A stretch of 64,000 nucleotides of DNA from Gammaproteobacteria bacterium (GTDB taxonomy: Bacteria > Pseudomonadota > Gammaproteobacteria > Steroidobacterales > Woeseiaceae), in contig JAADHU010000034.1 in the NCBI GenBank assembly GCA_013151645.1, positions 1 to 64,000 of the forward strand, given 5' to 3'. The notes beneath the pieces are model-generated. The model was not told the origin of the DNA. It worked only from the letters and a program-made list of their open reading frames with translations, and ran no database searches. Each line of letters begins with the position of its first letter. Position 1 is the first letter of the stretch. Of this stretch, positions 37,768 to 48,095 are shown in pieces. The position numbers and the translations under genes were made by a program.

Positions 37768-38954
37768 TTGCGTCTCCGTTTCGGTGTTTTCCGATTAGCG
37801 GGCCGTGCGTCCACGATCAGCTCATGGTGAATACGCAACAGGATGCCGATACTGATCAGGGTAATGATCAGACTGCTTCGGCCGTAACTGATCAGCGGCA
37901 ATGTCAGTCCCTTGGTCGGCAAGAGGCCCATGTTTACGCCAAGATTGATAAAGGCCTGTAGACCAAGCCACGTTCCGATACCAACGGCGATATAAGCTTC
38001 AAACAGGCGCTCTGAATTGGCCGCCCTGATAGCAAGGCGAAATATTCGCCACAGCAACGCGAGAAACAGAGCGATCAAAGTGACTGAGCCCAGCAGACCA
38101 AACTCTTCGGCGAACACGGCAAAGACAAAGTCAGTGTGAGCTTCCGGTAGATAAAAGAGTTTTTGGACACTGTCACCAAGACCGACACCAAACCACTCGC
38201 CCCGCCCAATTGCGATCAGCGATTGTGTCAATTGAAAGCCGGAATTGTACGGGTCGGACCAGGGGTCAAGAAAACCGGTCAGACGTTTCAGGCGATAGGG
38301 CGAACTGACCGCCAGCACGGCCATTGCAACAACCGCGGCACTGAAAAAGATAAAGAAGTCCCTGAGTCTCGCGCCGGCAACGAATAACATCGCCAGCGCC
38401 GTCGCGAGCAAAACGATCGCGGCACCAAAATCGGGCTCAGCAAGCAACAGGCCCGAGGCGATAACGAGCAGCACCATCGGGCGGAGAAAGCCGACGAAAC
38501 TTTCCCGTAGTGACTTGTTTCGCCGTACAAGGTAACCGGCAATGTACAGGAGAATACACAGGCGGGCAGGTTCCGATACCTGCAGATTCATAGCACCGAT
38601 ACGCAGCCAGCGAGTGCTGCCATTGACGGTGTAGCCCACGCCTGGAATCAGCACTACAACCAGCAACGCGAAGCCGAGCAAAAGCAATAGCGGGCCAACG
38701 CTTCTCCACACCTGCATCGGTATGAGCGCGCAAACGAAAGCTCCGCCTATGCCAATAATTGCCGCGACAAGCTGGCGCTCCACGTAATGAAAGGGATTTC
38801 CGGAAGTGCTGTCGGAAATCGATATCGACGCAGACGCGAGAATCACGAATCCGCCCAGCAACAGTGCGACTGTGATTGCGAACAGAATCGGATCGATCTG
38901 CAGTGGCGTTTTCAGCCTCGCCGGGAATGGCATGGTTGCACTTTGCAGACTCAT
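37764..38954 (-). CDS. ftsW: Septal peptidoglycan glycosyltransferase FtsW
   Basis: A 396-residue SEDS-family protein with about ten membrane helices. GSTRWLRIGAMNLQVSEPARL and the conserved Asp-containing loop SVQKLFYLPEAHTDFVFAVF are family signatures. It polymerises lipid II at the septum together with FtsI. A short basic tail ends in KTPKRRRK. Overlaps murD and murG by 4 bases. Confidence 0.97.
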   Translation of the reverse strand: MSLQSATMPFPARLKTPLQIDPILFAITVALLLGGFVILASASISISDSTSGNPFHYVERQLVAAIIGIGGAFVCALIPMQVWRSVGPLLLLLGFALLVVVLIPGVGYTVNGSTRWLRIGAMNLQVSEPARLCILLYIAGYLVRRNKSLRESFVGFLRPMVLLVIASGLLLAEPDFGAAIVLLATALAMLFVAGARLRDFFIFFSAAVVAMAVLAVSSPYRLKRLTGFLDPWSDPYNSGFQLTQSLIAIGRGEWFGVGLGDSVQKLFYLPEAHTDFVFAVFAEEFGLLGSVTLIALFLALLWRIFRLAIRAANSERLFEAYIAVGIGTWLGLQAFINLGVNMGLLPTKGLTLPLISYGRSSLIITLISIGILLRIHHELIVDARPANRKTPKRRRK

Positions 38955-40324
38955 GCGGCCAACTCCCGCACCGAGTCACAGAATTGTTCGCCACGCCGCT
39001 TGAAGTTTTCGAACTGGTCAAAACTCGCGCATGCCGGTGCAAGCAATACCGTGTCTCCGGCATGTGCCAGCGTACTGGCTTCGAGCACTGCTGCGGGCAG
39101 CGTAGCAGCACGATGCACCGGCACGAGATCGGCGAGCGCTGTGGCGATGAGTTCAGCGTCTTCGCCAACCACGATTGCGCTACGCAGTTTTTGGTGAACC
39201 GAATGTGCAAGGTGATCGAAGTCCCCACCCTTGCCCTGTCCACCGGCTATCAGCACAACCTGGCCGGAAACCGACAGAACCGATGCAATGGCCGCATCGA
39301 CATTGGTGGCTTTCGAATCGTTGATGTAATCAACGCCACCAATACAGGATACGAATTGCATGCGGTGTGGCAAACCGGGAAATTCGCTCAGCACTTGCAA
39401 CATGGCGGACATTTCGAGACCGACCAGTTCCCCGGTCGCCAGTGCCGCCAACGCATTTGCCTGATTGTGGGCCCCGATCAGTGCCATTTCCGGACTCGCG
39501 AGCAGCAGTTTGTCGCCCCGGGCCAGATAATCGATGCCATTTTCGTTGACGATACCGTATTGACCGTCTTCAGGCGCATCCATACCAAAACTGATTCGCG
39601 GAACACTATCGGCAACACAGCCTTCCGCAAGCGGATCATCGCGATTAAGAACAACCGCAAGCGCCCCGGTAAATATCCGGTACTTGGCCCGGCGGTATTC
39701 CTGCTCACTGCCGTGCCAGTCGAGGTGATCCGGGGATATATTCAGCAACACCGATACTTTCGCCGGCAAGCATCGCGTGCGGTGCAATTGAAAGCTGGAC
39801 AATTCCAGCACGAATAAATCGGGCTTGTCTGCTCCGAGGAGATCGAGTGCCGGTTCGCCGAGATTCGCACCCGCAAGCGCCGCCTTGCCCGCTGACTTGC
39901 ACATCAGTGTCACCAGGGTCGTTACCGTGCTTTTCCCGTTTGAACCCGTGATCGCGATAAAATCCGTCTGCGTATCCTCAACGAACATCTCGATGTCGGA
40001 TACGATTTCAATGCCCGCTTTCCGGGCCTGCACAAGAAGTGAGTCGCTATCCGGAATACCCGGGGAGACGATAATTCGTTCTATTCCCTTGAGTAGTTTC
40101 CTGGTTAGCTTGCCAGAGACTATCCGGGCATCCGGAGCGATCTTCTTCAGCTCATCCAGCCCCGGCGGTTCACTGCGACTGTCAACGTAGATCGCGTCAA
40201 TACTATTTCGGCGAAGGTAGCGCGCAACCGATAAGCCGGTTTGGCCCATGCCGAAAACCATGTTGACTGGCGTCGCGACTGATGCCGTCTTGCCCACCTT
40301 CATCTTTCTTTGTGCGGCACTCAT
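38951..40324 (-). CDS. murD: UDP-N-acetylmuramoyl-L-alanine--D-glutamate ligase
   Basis: A 457-residue Mur ligase that adds D-Glu. N-terminal Rossmann [18 protein letters not shown] loop [14 protein letters not shown] near 127, and [11 protein letters not shown] near 330 are present. Slightly long at the N-terminus by about 12 residues. Overlaps mraY and ftsW by 4 bases. Confidence 0.97.
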   Translation of the reverse strand: MSAAQRKMKVGKTASVATPVNMVFGMGQTGLSVARYLRRNSIDAIYVDSRSEPPGLDELKKIAPDARIVSGKLTRKLLKGIERIIVSPGIPDSDSLLVQARKAGIEIVSDIEMFVEDTQTDFIAITGSNGKSTVTTLVTLMCKSAGKAALAGANLGEPALDLLGADKPDLFVLELSSFQLHRTRCLPAKVSVLLNISPDHLDWHGSEQEYRRAKYRIFTGALAVVLNRDDPLAEGCVADSVPRISFGMDAPEDGQYGIVNENGIDYLARGDKLLLASPEMALIGAHNQANALAALATGELVGLEMSAMLQVLSEFPGLPHRMQFVSCIGGVDYINDSKATNVDAAIASVLSVSGQVVLIAGGQGKGGDFDHLAHSVHQKLRSAIVVGEDAELIATALADLVPVHRAATLPAAVLEASTLAHAGDTVLLAPACASFDQFENFKRRGEQFCDSVRELAA

Positions 40325-41403
40325 CGGATTTTCAGGCTCGCGAGCCCGATCAGGACCAGGATGACGGTAATGATCCAGAATCGCACAATGACTTTCGGCT
40401 CCGCCCAGCCTTTTAGTTCGAAGTGATGATGCAATGGCGCCATACGGAAAACGCGTTTACCGGTCAGTTTGAATGAAGCCACCTGAATAATTACAGAGAG
40501 TGTCTCGACCACGAACACGCCGCCCATGATTGCGAGTACGATCTCCTGTCGTACGACAACGGCGACGACACCAAGCGCCGCACCCAGGGCCAGGGCACCG
40601 ATATCACCCATGAAAACCTGTGCCGGATAGGTGTTAAACCAGAGGAAACCAAGTCCGGCGCCGGCGAGGGCGGCACAAAAGACGAAAATCTCACCGGTGC
40701 CAGCGACATACGGAATATCAAGATAGGCCGAGAAGTTAACGTTTCCTGTCACATACGCGAAAATCCCGAGCGCGCCGCCGACGAGAACGGTTGGCATGAT
40801 CGCCAGGCCGTCAAGGCCATCCGTCAAATTGACAGCGTTGCTGAAGCCCACGATAAAGAAGAACGTTACGATGATCTGGATTTTTCCCAGCGGCAACGAG
40901 AGATCTTTGAAATATGGAATAAGCAACGATGTGCTGGTCTCATCCACGGCCATAAGATAAAGCGACACCGCTGCGACCAAGGCAACCGCAGACTGCCAAA
41001 ACAACTTCTTGCCCGCTGACAGACCGGCCGAATCCTGCAGCACCAGTTTCTTGTAGTCGTCGACGTAGCCGATGACACCGAATGCCAGCGTGACGAACAG
41101 GACAACCCAGATAAAGCGATTCTCGAGGTCGGCCCACAAAACTGTACTGACGACGATTGCCGTCAGAATAAGTGCGCCGCCCATCGTCGGCGTACCGGCC
41201 TTCGGTAAGTGTGATGACGGACCGTTGCTGCGAATAGGCTGACCGACCTGATTCACGCTCAATTTGGCGATCATTTTCGGGCCGATCACGAACGAAAGAA
41301 TCAGCGCGGTGAGAGCGCCCATGATTGCGCGCAAAGTGAGGTAATTGAAGACGGCAAAACCGGATTCGAATTGCGCCAGATAGTTGGTCAGGTAGAGCAG
41401 CAC
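40321..41403 (-). CDS. mraY: Phospho-MurNAc-pentapeptide transferase MraY
   Basis: A 360-residue membrane enzyme with about ten helices that makes lipid I from UDP-MurNAc-pentapeptide and undecaprenyl phosphate. The catalytic Asp clusters are in DDYKKLVL (near 117), [11 protein letters not shown] (near 192) and [10 protein letters not shown] (near 265); [13 protein letters not shown] marks the cytoplasmic His loop. GTG start, two bases after the murF stop. Confidence 0.97.
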   Translation of the reverse strand: MLLYLTNYLAQFESGFAVFNYLTLRAIMGALTALILSFVIGPKMIAKLSVNQVGQPIRSNGPSSHLPKAGTPTMGGALILTAIVVSTVLWADLENRFIWVVLFVTLAFGVIGYVDDYKKLVLQDSAGLSAGKKLFWQSAVALVAAVSLYLMAVDETSTSLLIPYFKDLSLPLGKIQIIVTFFFIVGFSNAVNLTDGLDGLAIMPTVLVGGALGIFAYVTGNVNFSAYLDIPYVAGTGEIFVFCAALAGAGLGFLWFNTYPAQVFMGDIGALALGAALGVVAVVVRQEIVLAIMGGVFVVETLSVIIQVASFKLTGKRVFRMAPLHHHFELKGWAEPKVIVRFWIITVILVLIGLASLKIR

Positions 41404-41405
41404 CG

Positions 41406-42785
41406 TTACTCCCCCTGTCCCTGGAACGCACGAGTTAGCGCACCAACGACGCGCTCCATTTGCATTGAACGCGATCCTTTTACGAGAACGTTTATCGAGC
41501 CCTGTTTCGGTATCGACTTCAGGAGAGCAGAAACTAAAGATTCGGACAGGCCATCAACCGATTCAACCCACACAGCATCTTCTCCGAACGCTGCGGCGGT
41601 TCTTTTTGAGTGTGCGCCCGTGGTGAAAAGATGACTGACTCCGGCTTCACGCACGGCTTTCCCGACAGACTCGTGCAGCAATCCTGCATCTGTACCGAGT
41701 TCCGCCATGTCTCCAAGAATCAACCAGCTCTCGCCCGCATTAGCAGCGAGAAACTCGGCAGCAGCGATAACGCTGCCCGGATTCGCGTTATAGCTATCGT
41801 CAAACAGATGAATACCGGCCAGGCCGTCAATCACCTGTAGTCGCCCGGACACCGGGCGGACCGTTTCAAGACCCTCTTTGATTTTCTCCGCCGTCAGACC
41901 CAACGCTGTCGATGCCGCGGCAGCGGCACATGCATTGAGAACGTTGTGTATACCGGCAAGGGGCAAGGAAATGGCCAACGTCGTATCCGGCAGAACGAGC
42001 GTAAAATCCGAGCCGTCAATGGTTGGTTCGATTTCGAGCGCATGGATATCCGCTTGTGGACTCATACCAAAAGAGAGCACGGCTACATTTTTCGCCAGGG
42101 ACACCCACAAGTCGTAATACTCATCGTCACGATTCAAAATGGCGATTTCGGGCGGCCGCGAACCCTGCAAAATTTCGCCTTTGGCCCGTGCGACCCCGGA
42201 GATACTTCCGAAACCCTCCAGATGGGCCGCCGCCGCGTTGGTGATAAGCACCACATGCGGCTGCGCCAGCGCAGTGAGGTATGCGATCTCGTTCGGGTGG
42301 TTCGCGCCAAGCTCGAAGACACCGAAATCATGCGTTTCGCTGAGCCGCAACAACATTAGCGGCAAGCCGATGTCGTTGTTGAGATTGCCCTGTGTCGCCA
42401 GAGTCGACGCACTCAGTGATAAACAACTCGTCACCATCTCTTTGACGGTCGTCTTGCCATTGCTCCCGGTGATCGCGATGACCCGGGCCGACATCTGTGT
42501 TCGCCAGGATGCCGCCAAATTACCCAGCGCGATGCGCGTATCACCGACGGTAATGTTCGCTATTTCCGCATCTACCGACTCTTCCACCACCGCAGCAACG
42601 GCCAGTTTCGTCGCGGCTGTCGCGACGAACTCCCGTCCATCGAAGTTCGGTCCATGCAGCGCAAAAAACAATTCGCCCGCACGCAGTGTACGTGTGTCCG
42701 TACTGACGCCACGAAACAGGGTGTCGATGCCATGAAGTTCGCCCTGCATCGATTTAGCCGCTTGCATGAGGGTGCTCTCCATCAC
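41406..42785 (-). CDS. murF: UDP-N-acetylmuramoyl-tripeptide--D-alanyl-D-alanine ligase
   Basis: A 459-residue Mur ligase that adds D-Ala-D-Ala. N-terminal domain with [23 protein letters not shown] loop [14 protein letters not shown] near 112, and [12 protein letters not shown] near 325. GTG start overlapping the murE stop as GTGA. Confidence 0.97.
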   Translation of the reverse strand: MMESTLMQAAKSMQGELHGIDTLFRGVSTDTRTLRAGELFFALHGPNFDGREFVATAATKLAVAAVVEESVDAEIANITVGDTRIALGNLAASWRTQMSARVIAITGSNGKTTVKEMVTSCLSLSASTLATQGNLNNDIGLPLMLLRLSETHDFGVFELGANHPNEIAYLTALAQPHVVLITNAAAAHLEGFGSISGVARAKGEILQGSRPPEIAILNRDDEYYDLWVSLAKNVAVLSFGMSPQADIHALEIEPTIDGSDFTLVLPDTTLAISLPLAGIHNVLNACAAAAASTALGLTAEKIKEGLETVRPVSGRLQVIDGLAGIHLFDDSYNANPGSVIAAAEFLAANAGESWLILGDMAELGTDAGLLHESVGKAVREAGVSHLFTTGAHSKRTAAAFGEDAVWVESVDGLSESLVSALLKSIPKQGSINVLVKGSRSMQMERVVGALTRAFQGQGE

Positions 42786-44302
42786 CGGTCACCTGCCTCA
42801 TGCAAACGCTCATGGAGACTGTCTTGCGCTACCTGGTAGTCGGAAAAATCGAGTCGTTGATCGCCGATGATCTGATAATTTTCATGTCCCTTGCCGGCGA
42901 TCAGAATGACGTCTTCAACTTGAGCGTTCTGAACGGCGTGCGCAATCGCTGTCGCCCTGTCCTCGATGGCCACCGCATCGTCATCCATCCCTGCAAGTAC
43001 CTGGCCGATAATGTCGCCCGGCGGCTCACTGCGCGGATTGTCATTGGTCACAATCGCACGGTCCGCAAGACGGCTGACGATCTTCCCCATGTGCGGCCGT
43101 TTACCGCGATCACGATCGCCGCCACAGCCAAATACGCACCAGATTTGGGCTTGCGTATGCGGCCGTAGTGCACGCAACGCGGCCTCAATAGCTCCCGGTG
43201 TATGTGCATAGTCAACGTAGACCGTGGGAACGGTACTCTGCGTTGATTCAGTAACAACCTGCATTCGCCCCGGCGGCGCTTTGACCTGCCCAAGTACATC
43301 GCACGCGTCGACGAAGGGAATATCGAACCGCAGGAGTAAAGCCAGCACCTCGACAACATTGGCAACATTGAAGTCACCCGGCAGCGATATCTCGATGTCC
43401 CCGTTACCCCAGGAGCTATTAACTGTTATTCGCGAACCGGTTGGCGTCGATACCACCGAACGAACAAACACGTAGGGTCGGCCGTTAGCCACACGATCGA
43501 AGCGCGTCGAAACAGTCACTACATCGCTGCCACACCGCCCCGCAAGCTCCTGACCGAATTCGCTATCCATGCTGACAATGCGGTGTCGCGCGCTGAACTC
43601 GGTAAAAAGGCGCGCTTTGGCCTCACCATACGCACGCATATTGCCATGGTAATCAATGTGATCGCGGCTCAGGTTGGTGAATATGGCGGCATCAAACTGC
43701 ACGCCATCAACGCGACCCTGAGCCAGCCCGTGGGACGAAACCTCGATAGCGACATCGCTTGCGCCGGCGTCACGAAACAGCGCCAGTTGCCGGTGTAGTT
43801 CGAGACAGGGCGGCGTGGTCATACCCAGATCGCTGACGACGCCATCGAACTCGGCGCCAAGCGTGCCGATGTACGCGCATCGGCTGCCGAGTTTCTGCAG
43901 ACACTGGGCAACAATCGATGCGACGGTTGTTTTTCCATTGGTGCCTGTAATGCCAATAATATTGACGGCTTTCGAGGGCCAGTCGTACCACCGATTGGCG
44001 ATTTCCCCCAAACGACCGGCGAGATCCTTGACCGGGATGAACGTTGCATCTCCCACAGCCAGGGATTCGTCACCTGTATCTGCATCCCAGACAATGGCGG
44101 CCGCTCCGGCTTCGATTGCAGCGGCGGTAAAATCCAGCCCGTGCGAGGCGGCACCCTGCCATGCCAGAAAAACGTAGCCCGGTTGCAACTGGCGGCTGTC
44201 GTCGGCTATTCCGGAAACGCAAAGTGGCGGCGCATCGACGAACCCCGCCAGCAACTGCTGCAAGGTGAGATGAGTTTGTAAAATCTCGGCCGGCATACTC
44301 AT
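42782..44302 (-). CDS. murE: UDP-MurNAc-tripeptide synthetase MurE (meso-DAP adding)
   Basis: A 506-residue Mur ligase. ATP loop GITGTNGKTTVASIV near 120, VDYAHTPGA near 365, and DNPRSEPP near 420. The DNPR motif is the mark of enzymes that add meso-diaminopimelate rather than lysine. Overlaps ftsI and murF by 4 bases. Confidence 0.97.
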   Translation of the reverse strand: MSMPAEILQTHLTLQQLLAGFVDAPPLCVSGIADDSRQLQPGYVFLAWQGAASHGLDFTAAAIEAGAAAIVWDADTGDESLAVGDATFIPVKDLAGRLGEIANRWYDWPSKAVNIIGITGTNGKTTVASIVAQCLQKLGSRCAYIGTLGAEFDGVVSDLGMTTPPCLELHRQLALFRDAGASDVAIEVSSHGLAQGRVDGVQFDAAIFTNLSRDHIDYHGNMRAYGEAKARLFTEFSARHRIVSMDSEFGQELAGRCGSDVVTVSTRFDRVANGRPYVFVRSVVSTPTGSRITVNSSWGNGDIEISLPGDFNVANVVEVLALLLRFDIPFVDACDVLGQVKAPPGRMQVVTESTQSTVPTVYVDYAHTPGAIEAALRALRPHTQAQIWCVFGCGGDRDRGKRPHMGKIVSRLADRAIVTNDNPRSEPPGDIIGQVLAGMDDDAVAIEDRATAIAHAVQNAQVEDVILIAGKGHENYQIIGDQRLDFSDYQVAQDSLHERLHEAGDR

Positions 44303-46026
44303 TGACTCATGGCCTGCATCTGGTCGAGAGGGTCGTTCGCCGGCAACGCGTCGGGCGGCACCGCAAGAAGACGTAGTGATTCCGACATCACATCGGCGAA
44401 CACCGGCGCGGCAACGTCGCTGCCGTAGTAAAGATCACCTTTCGGCTCATCGATTACGACGACTGCAACGAGACGCGGATCGCTCGCTGGCGCTAGCCCG
44501 GCAAAGATGGAGAAATACTTGTCCTCCGAATAGCCCCCTACGGCGGACTTCCAGGCCGTCCCGGTTTTTCCCGCTATACGGTAACCGGCAACGCTCGCCT
44601 TGGTTCCGGTGCCGCCAGGCCGCACGGCTTCTTCAAGCATACGGCGTACCGCGCGCGCCGTTTCAGGCTGCAAGATGCGTTCGCCCTCGCTCACCTGATC
44701 CAGGGCTACCAGAGAGACCGGGCGAATGATGCCATCGCTGCCCAGCACGGCATATGCCTGCGCCAGCTGCAGTGGGGTTACCGATACACCATAACCGTAG
44801 GAGAGCGTCGCCTGGCTGACTGGTCGCCAATGACTATGGTGCGTCAACAATCCCGCGGATTCACCCGGAAAGCCACTGGCGGTCAGCGAGCCCAGCCCGA
44901 AACGGGACATCGTTGTCCAGAGTTGTTCGGGCTCCAGGGACATCGCAACCCGCGTCATGCCGACGTTGGATGAACGTGCCAGTATCGTTGTCAGACTGAT
45001 GCGGCCAAGATTATGGCTGTCCTTAATTTTTTTCGGCCCAACGATCACGTATCCGGGGGTCGTGTCGACCATGCTGTCGGGCTGATAGTCACCGCTCTCC
45101 AGGGCCGCCGCCACCACCAGCGGCTTGATGCTCGAGCCCGGCTCGAAGATATCCGTGATGGCACGATTCCGATAACGTTCCGCAGAATATTGCGCCCGAT
45201 CATTGGGGTTGTAGGTTGGCTGATTGACCATCGCCAACACTTCACCCGTGCGCACATCGAGCATGACGATCGATCCCGAGTCTGCCTTGAAACGCTGGAT
45301 CGCGGCCTTCAACGTTCGGTACGCCAGGTATTGCAGCCGCAGATCGATACTTGTCCGCAGATCCTGTCCGGGGCGTGAGGGGCGGATGCTCTCAACGTCC
45401 TCAACGGACCGACCCAGACGATCCTTGAGCACGCGCTTGGCACCCGATTCACCACTGAGCCAATGATTAAATTCGAGCTCAAGCCCTTCCTGACCACGGT
45501 CATCGATATTGGTAAACCCGACCAGATGCCCGGTCACTTCGCCTGACGGGTAATAGCGCCGATATTCTCTTTGCACATTTACGCCCGGCAGCTTCAACGC
45601 CATGACCCGGTGTGCCTGGTCCGGACCCAGATGGCGCTTCAGGTAGACGAATTCCTTGTCCATTGACCGGGTAATTTTTCGTTTCAGCGCCTCCGGGTCC
45701 AACTGGAGAACTTTTGCCAGCTGCCCGACCCGGTCTACGGCTGTGGCGAGTTCTCCGGGATTGATCCAGACACTGTCGACCGGCGTACTGATCGCCAGCG
45801 GCTCCCCGTTTCGGTCCGTAATTGATCCACGATGTGCCGTTATTTTTTCAGTGCGCAAATGCCGTGTATCGGCCTGTCGGTTCAAGAAATCCTTGTTGAG
45901 GACCTGAAGGTGTACGGCACGAGCCAGCAACGATGCCGCTATAAGGACGAAAAACACCAGCACGAAAACAGAACGCGCGACAAATCGTTGCGCGGTTTGT
46001 TCTTTAGTTTCCGCACCGCGATTCAT
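44299..46026 (-). CDS. ftsI: Septal transpeptidase FtsI (PBP3)
   Basis: A 575-residue class B penicillin-binding protein. One N-terminal membrane helix (about 18-38), pedestal domain, and transpeptidase domain with SSIKPL (the SxxK serine near 303), SSNVG (SxN near 358) and KTGTAWK (near 492). It cross-links septal peptidoglycan with FtsW. Overlaps ftsL and murE by 4 bases. Confidence 0.97.
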   Translation of the reverse strand: MNRGAETKEQTAQRFVARSVFVLVFFVLIAASLLARAVHLQVLNKDFLNRQADTRHLRTEKITAHRGSITDRNGEPLAISTPVDSVWINPGELATAVDRVGQLAKVLQLDPEALKRKITRSMDKEFVYLKRHLGPDQAHRVMALKLPGVNVQREYRRYYPSGEVTGHLVGFTNIDDRGQEGLELEFNHWLSGESGAKRVLKDRLGRSVEDVESIRPSRPGQDLRTSIDLRLQYLAYRTLKAAIQRFKADSGSIVMLDVRTGEVLAMVNQPTYNPNDRAQYSAERYRNRAITDIFEPGSSIKPLVVAAALESGDYQPDSMVDTTPGYVIVGPKKIKDSHNLGRISLTTILARSSNVGMTRVAMSLEPEQLWTTMSRFGLGSLTASGFPGESAGLLTHHSHWRPVSQATLSYGYGVSVTPLQLAQAYAVLGSDGIIRPVSLVALDQVSEGERILQPETARAVRRMLEEAVRPGGTGTKASVAGYRIAGKTGTAWKSAVGGYSEDKYFSIFAGLAPASDPRLVAVVVIDEPKGDLYYGSDVAAPVFADVMSESLRLLAVPPDALPANDPLDQMQAMSQ

Positions 46027-46319
46027 TCGCCCGCACGCCTCGCGATCACATTCAGTTCACGCGTGTCCGGTCGCGACAAGGACAATTCGTCGGTAGCCAC
46101 CTGTTCGATTCGTGCGTGCGTCGCCCAGGTACTCTGTTCAATCTGCAGCTGTCCCCATTCGATATTGAGTGCATCCCGTTCTGCGGTTAACTGCTCCAGG
46201 CCGACGAACAATTTGCGCGACTCATGTTTCGTATAAATAACGGCCACCGCCGAGATGACACAAGCGATGGCAAATACCAATGTCAGCAATACCGGTTGTC
46301 GCTGCGTCGTAATCTCCAT
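46023..46319 (-). CDS. ftsL: Cell division protein FtsL
   Basis: A 98-residue bitopic protein: membrane helix at about 10-30, then a leucine-zipper-like coiled coil (KLFVGLEQLTAERDALNIEWGQLQIEQ). FtsL forms a trimer with FtsB and FtsQ and activates FtsWI. Weak sequence conservation is normal; position between rsmH and ftsI settles the call. One-base overlap with the rsmH stop (TGATG). Confidence 0.93.
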   Translation of the reverse strand: MEITTQRQPVLLTLVFAIACVISAVAVIYTKHESRKLFVGLEQLTAERDALNIEWGQLQIEQSTWATHARIEQVATDELSLSRPDTRELNVIARRAGE

Positions 46320-47263
46320 CAGATACGCTCCGCCACTCTCAGGTGAGCGCTGCGACTGCGCGCATTCGCCGCGATCTCTTCTTCCGTTGCGCTCACCGCC
46401 TTGCCGACAAGCTTCATGGGCGGCAAGAATTCCCGCGGAATATCCGGCATGCCACGATATTGTTCCGGCACCTTCGATGCATTGCGCATGAAGCGCTTCA
46501 CTGGCCGGTCTTCAAGCGAATGAAAACTGATGACACAAAGTCGGCCACCCTTCGTAAGGACATCAAGGCTGGAATCGAGTGCCGCATCGAGTTGCCGTAA
46601 CTCATCGTTGACGCGAATTCGAATGGCTTGAAAGGTTTTCGTCGCCGGATGTTTGCGCCGCCCGCGTTGTGGTACGACACCGGCAACGATGCTGGCCAGT
46701 TCGACTGTACGTCGAATCGGTTTCTGCTGACGAGCAGAGACAATTGCCGCTGCAATGCGCCCCGCAAATTTTTCCTCGCCGTATCCGAACAACACTTTCT
46801 TCAGATCCTTTTCGTCCACGGTTGCCAGCCACTCGGCTGCCCCTTGACCCGAGGTCGGGTCCATTCGCATATCGAGTGGTCCGTCCGTTTGAAAACTGAA
46901 ACCGCGGTCGGCCTCATCCAGTTGTGGCGACGAGACCCCAAGGTCCAATAGCAGGCCGTCCACCTGACCGAGCAAATGCCTTTCGACCGCAATACTTTTG
47001 AGTTCCGCAATTTCGCCCCTTATCAATTCGAACCGCGGATCACCGATGAGCGTTTCACTTGCTTCCGCAATGGCCTGTGGATCACGATCGATCGCCAACA
47101 ATCGACCTTCCGGCCCCAACGACTGCAAGATCGCGCTGCTGTGCCCCCCGCGGCCGAACGTCCCGTCTATATATATGCCGTTTGTTCTGATTCGCAGTCC
47201 ATCCAGGACGGCCTGAAGAAGAACCGGTACGTGCTTTTCGCTGTCGCTTTTATCCGCACTCAC
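46319..47263 (-). CDS. rsmH: 16S rRNA m4C1402 methyltransferase RsmH
   Basis: A 314-residue SAM-dependent enzyme that N4-methylates C1402 in the decoding centre; rsmI in this window methylates the ribose of the same base. HVPVLLQAVLDGL and YIDGTFGRGGHSSAIL are the N-terminal signatures. I chose the GTG four bases after the mraZ stop because the family N-terminus begins there; the longer frame overlaps mraZ. The ribosome site is weak, so coupling to mraZ is likely. Confidence 0.94.
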   Translation of the reverse strand: MSADKSDSEKHVPVLLQAVLDGLRIRTNGIYIDGTFGRGGHSSAILQSLGPEGRLLAIDRDPQAIAEASETLIGDPRFELIRGEIAELKSIAVERHLLGQVDGLLLDLGVSSPQLDEADRGFSFQTDGPLDMRMDPTSGQGAAEWLATVDEKDLKKVLFGYGEEKFAGRIAAAIVSARQQKPIRRTVELASIVAGVVPQRGRRKHPATKTFQAIRIRVNDELRQLDAALDSSLDVLTKGGRLCVISFHSLEDRPVKRFMRNASKVPEQYRGMPDIPREFLPPMKLVGKAVSATEEEIAANARSRSAHLRVAERI

Positions 47264-47267
47264 CCGA

Positions 47268-47717
47268 CTACAATGAGAGCGACTCAAGCTCCGCCGGCAG
47301 ATCGACATCGTCATCTGCGTTGAGCCATGAATCTCGCTTCTCATTCCAACTGTCTTCATCCCACAGCTCGAACTTGTTGCCCTGGCCGAGCAAAATCGCC
47401 TGTTTTGTCAAACCGGCGAATTCCCTGAGCTCAACCGGCAACAGGATTCGTCCGTGGCCATCGATTTCCAGCTCAGTCGCATAACCAACCATCAGTCGCT
47501 GCAGCCTCCTTGCCTGTGGATTCAAGCTCGGCAGCGCCACCAGCTTCTGCTCAATACTTTCCCATTCCGGAAACGGATAAATCAGCAGGCAATAGTCCCT
47601 GTCCACGGTCGCAACCAGCTGGCTATTGCAGCACACGGCCAGCCGCTCCCGGTAACGGGTCGGAATGGCCAGACGCCCTTTGGCGTCTAACGTTACTTTG
47701 GTAGCCCCACGGAACAC
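47268..47717 (-). CDS. mraZ: Transcriptional regulator MraZ
   Basis: A 149-residue protein with two AbrB-like SpoVT domains, each with the DxxGR core: LDAKGRLAIPTRYR near residue 12 and IDGHGRILLPVELR near 85. In E. coli MraZ forms rings and binds repeated TGGG boxes to repress the dcw operon. First gene of the cluster, directly behind a promoter with four such boxes. Confidence 0.96.
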   Translation of the reverse strand: MFRGATKVTLDAKGRLAIPTRYRERLAVCCNSQLVATVDRDYCLLIYPFPEWESIEQKLVALPSLNPQARRLQRLMVGYATELEIDGHGRILLPVELREFAGLTKQAILLGQGNKFELWDEDSWNEKRDSWLNADDDVDLPAELESLSL

Positions 47718-47758
47718 GTTTCTTATTGGATGACCTTAGTCCGTGAATGCGAACTCAG

Positions 47759-47793
47759 CCCATCTCCTCCCACTTTTTTCCACTTCTTGCCAC
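47759..47793 (-). promoter_or_regulatory. MraZ operator, four boxes at 10-bp spacing
   Basis: On the minus strand GTGGC, GTGGA, GTGGG and ATGGG follow each other with exactly 5 bases between (plus-strand positions 47789-47793, 47779-47783, 47769-47773, 47759-47763). This is the spacing of MraZ boxes. The first box overlaps the -10 element and the rest lie over the early transcript, a layout suited to repression. Confidence 0.85.
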
Positions 47794-47820
47794 TATATTA
47801 GGGGCTTCCGGCAGCGTCAA
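47792..47820 (-). promoter_or_regulatory. Sigma-70 promoter of the dcw cluster (Pmra)
   Basis: TTGACG (47815-47820; 5 of 6), 17-bp spacer, TATAGT (47792-47797; 5 of 6). Predicted start near 47785, about 68 bases before the mraZ ATG. The best sigma-70 promoter noticed in the window. Confidence 0.85.
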
Positions 47821-48095
47821 CCGACAACTCTGAATGTGTTGTTCTACAGGGACTTAGGGGCTATACCGTGGTCAAATTCGGGCGAATTATGACAGAGAAT
47901 TGGAACAGCAAATCAAGCAGTTAGCGCTGTTATCTAGAAATACACTGAATGATTGGTCGCCAGACGGCGACAGACCAACCCGGCGCAACACAAGACAGTC
48001 GCCGCATTCGGTTCGCGCGGATTTCCCGTTCTGGCTCGAGGTTTCACTCATAACACTAGGATTATAAACGAAATATTGATGAAGCGTGTCGAGAA

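Larger units (their letters stand above)
47718..48095. other. Non-coding region mraZ-rnpB
   Basis: This 378-bp gap contains the mra promoter and MraZ boxes (47759-47820) next to mraZ. The remaining 275 bases up to the 3' end of rnpB show no conserved gene; short open frames here run into rnpB and are not coding. No clear terminator for rnpB was found. Confidence 0.6.
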
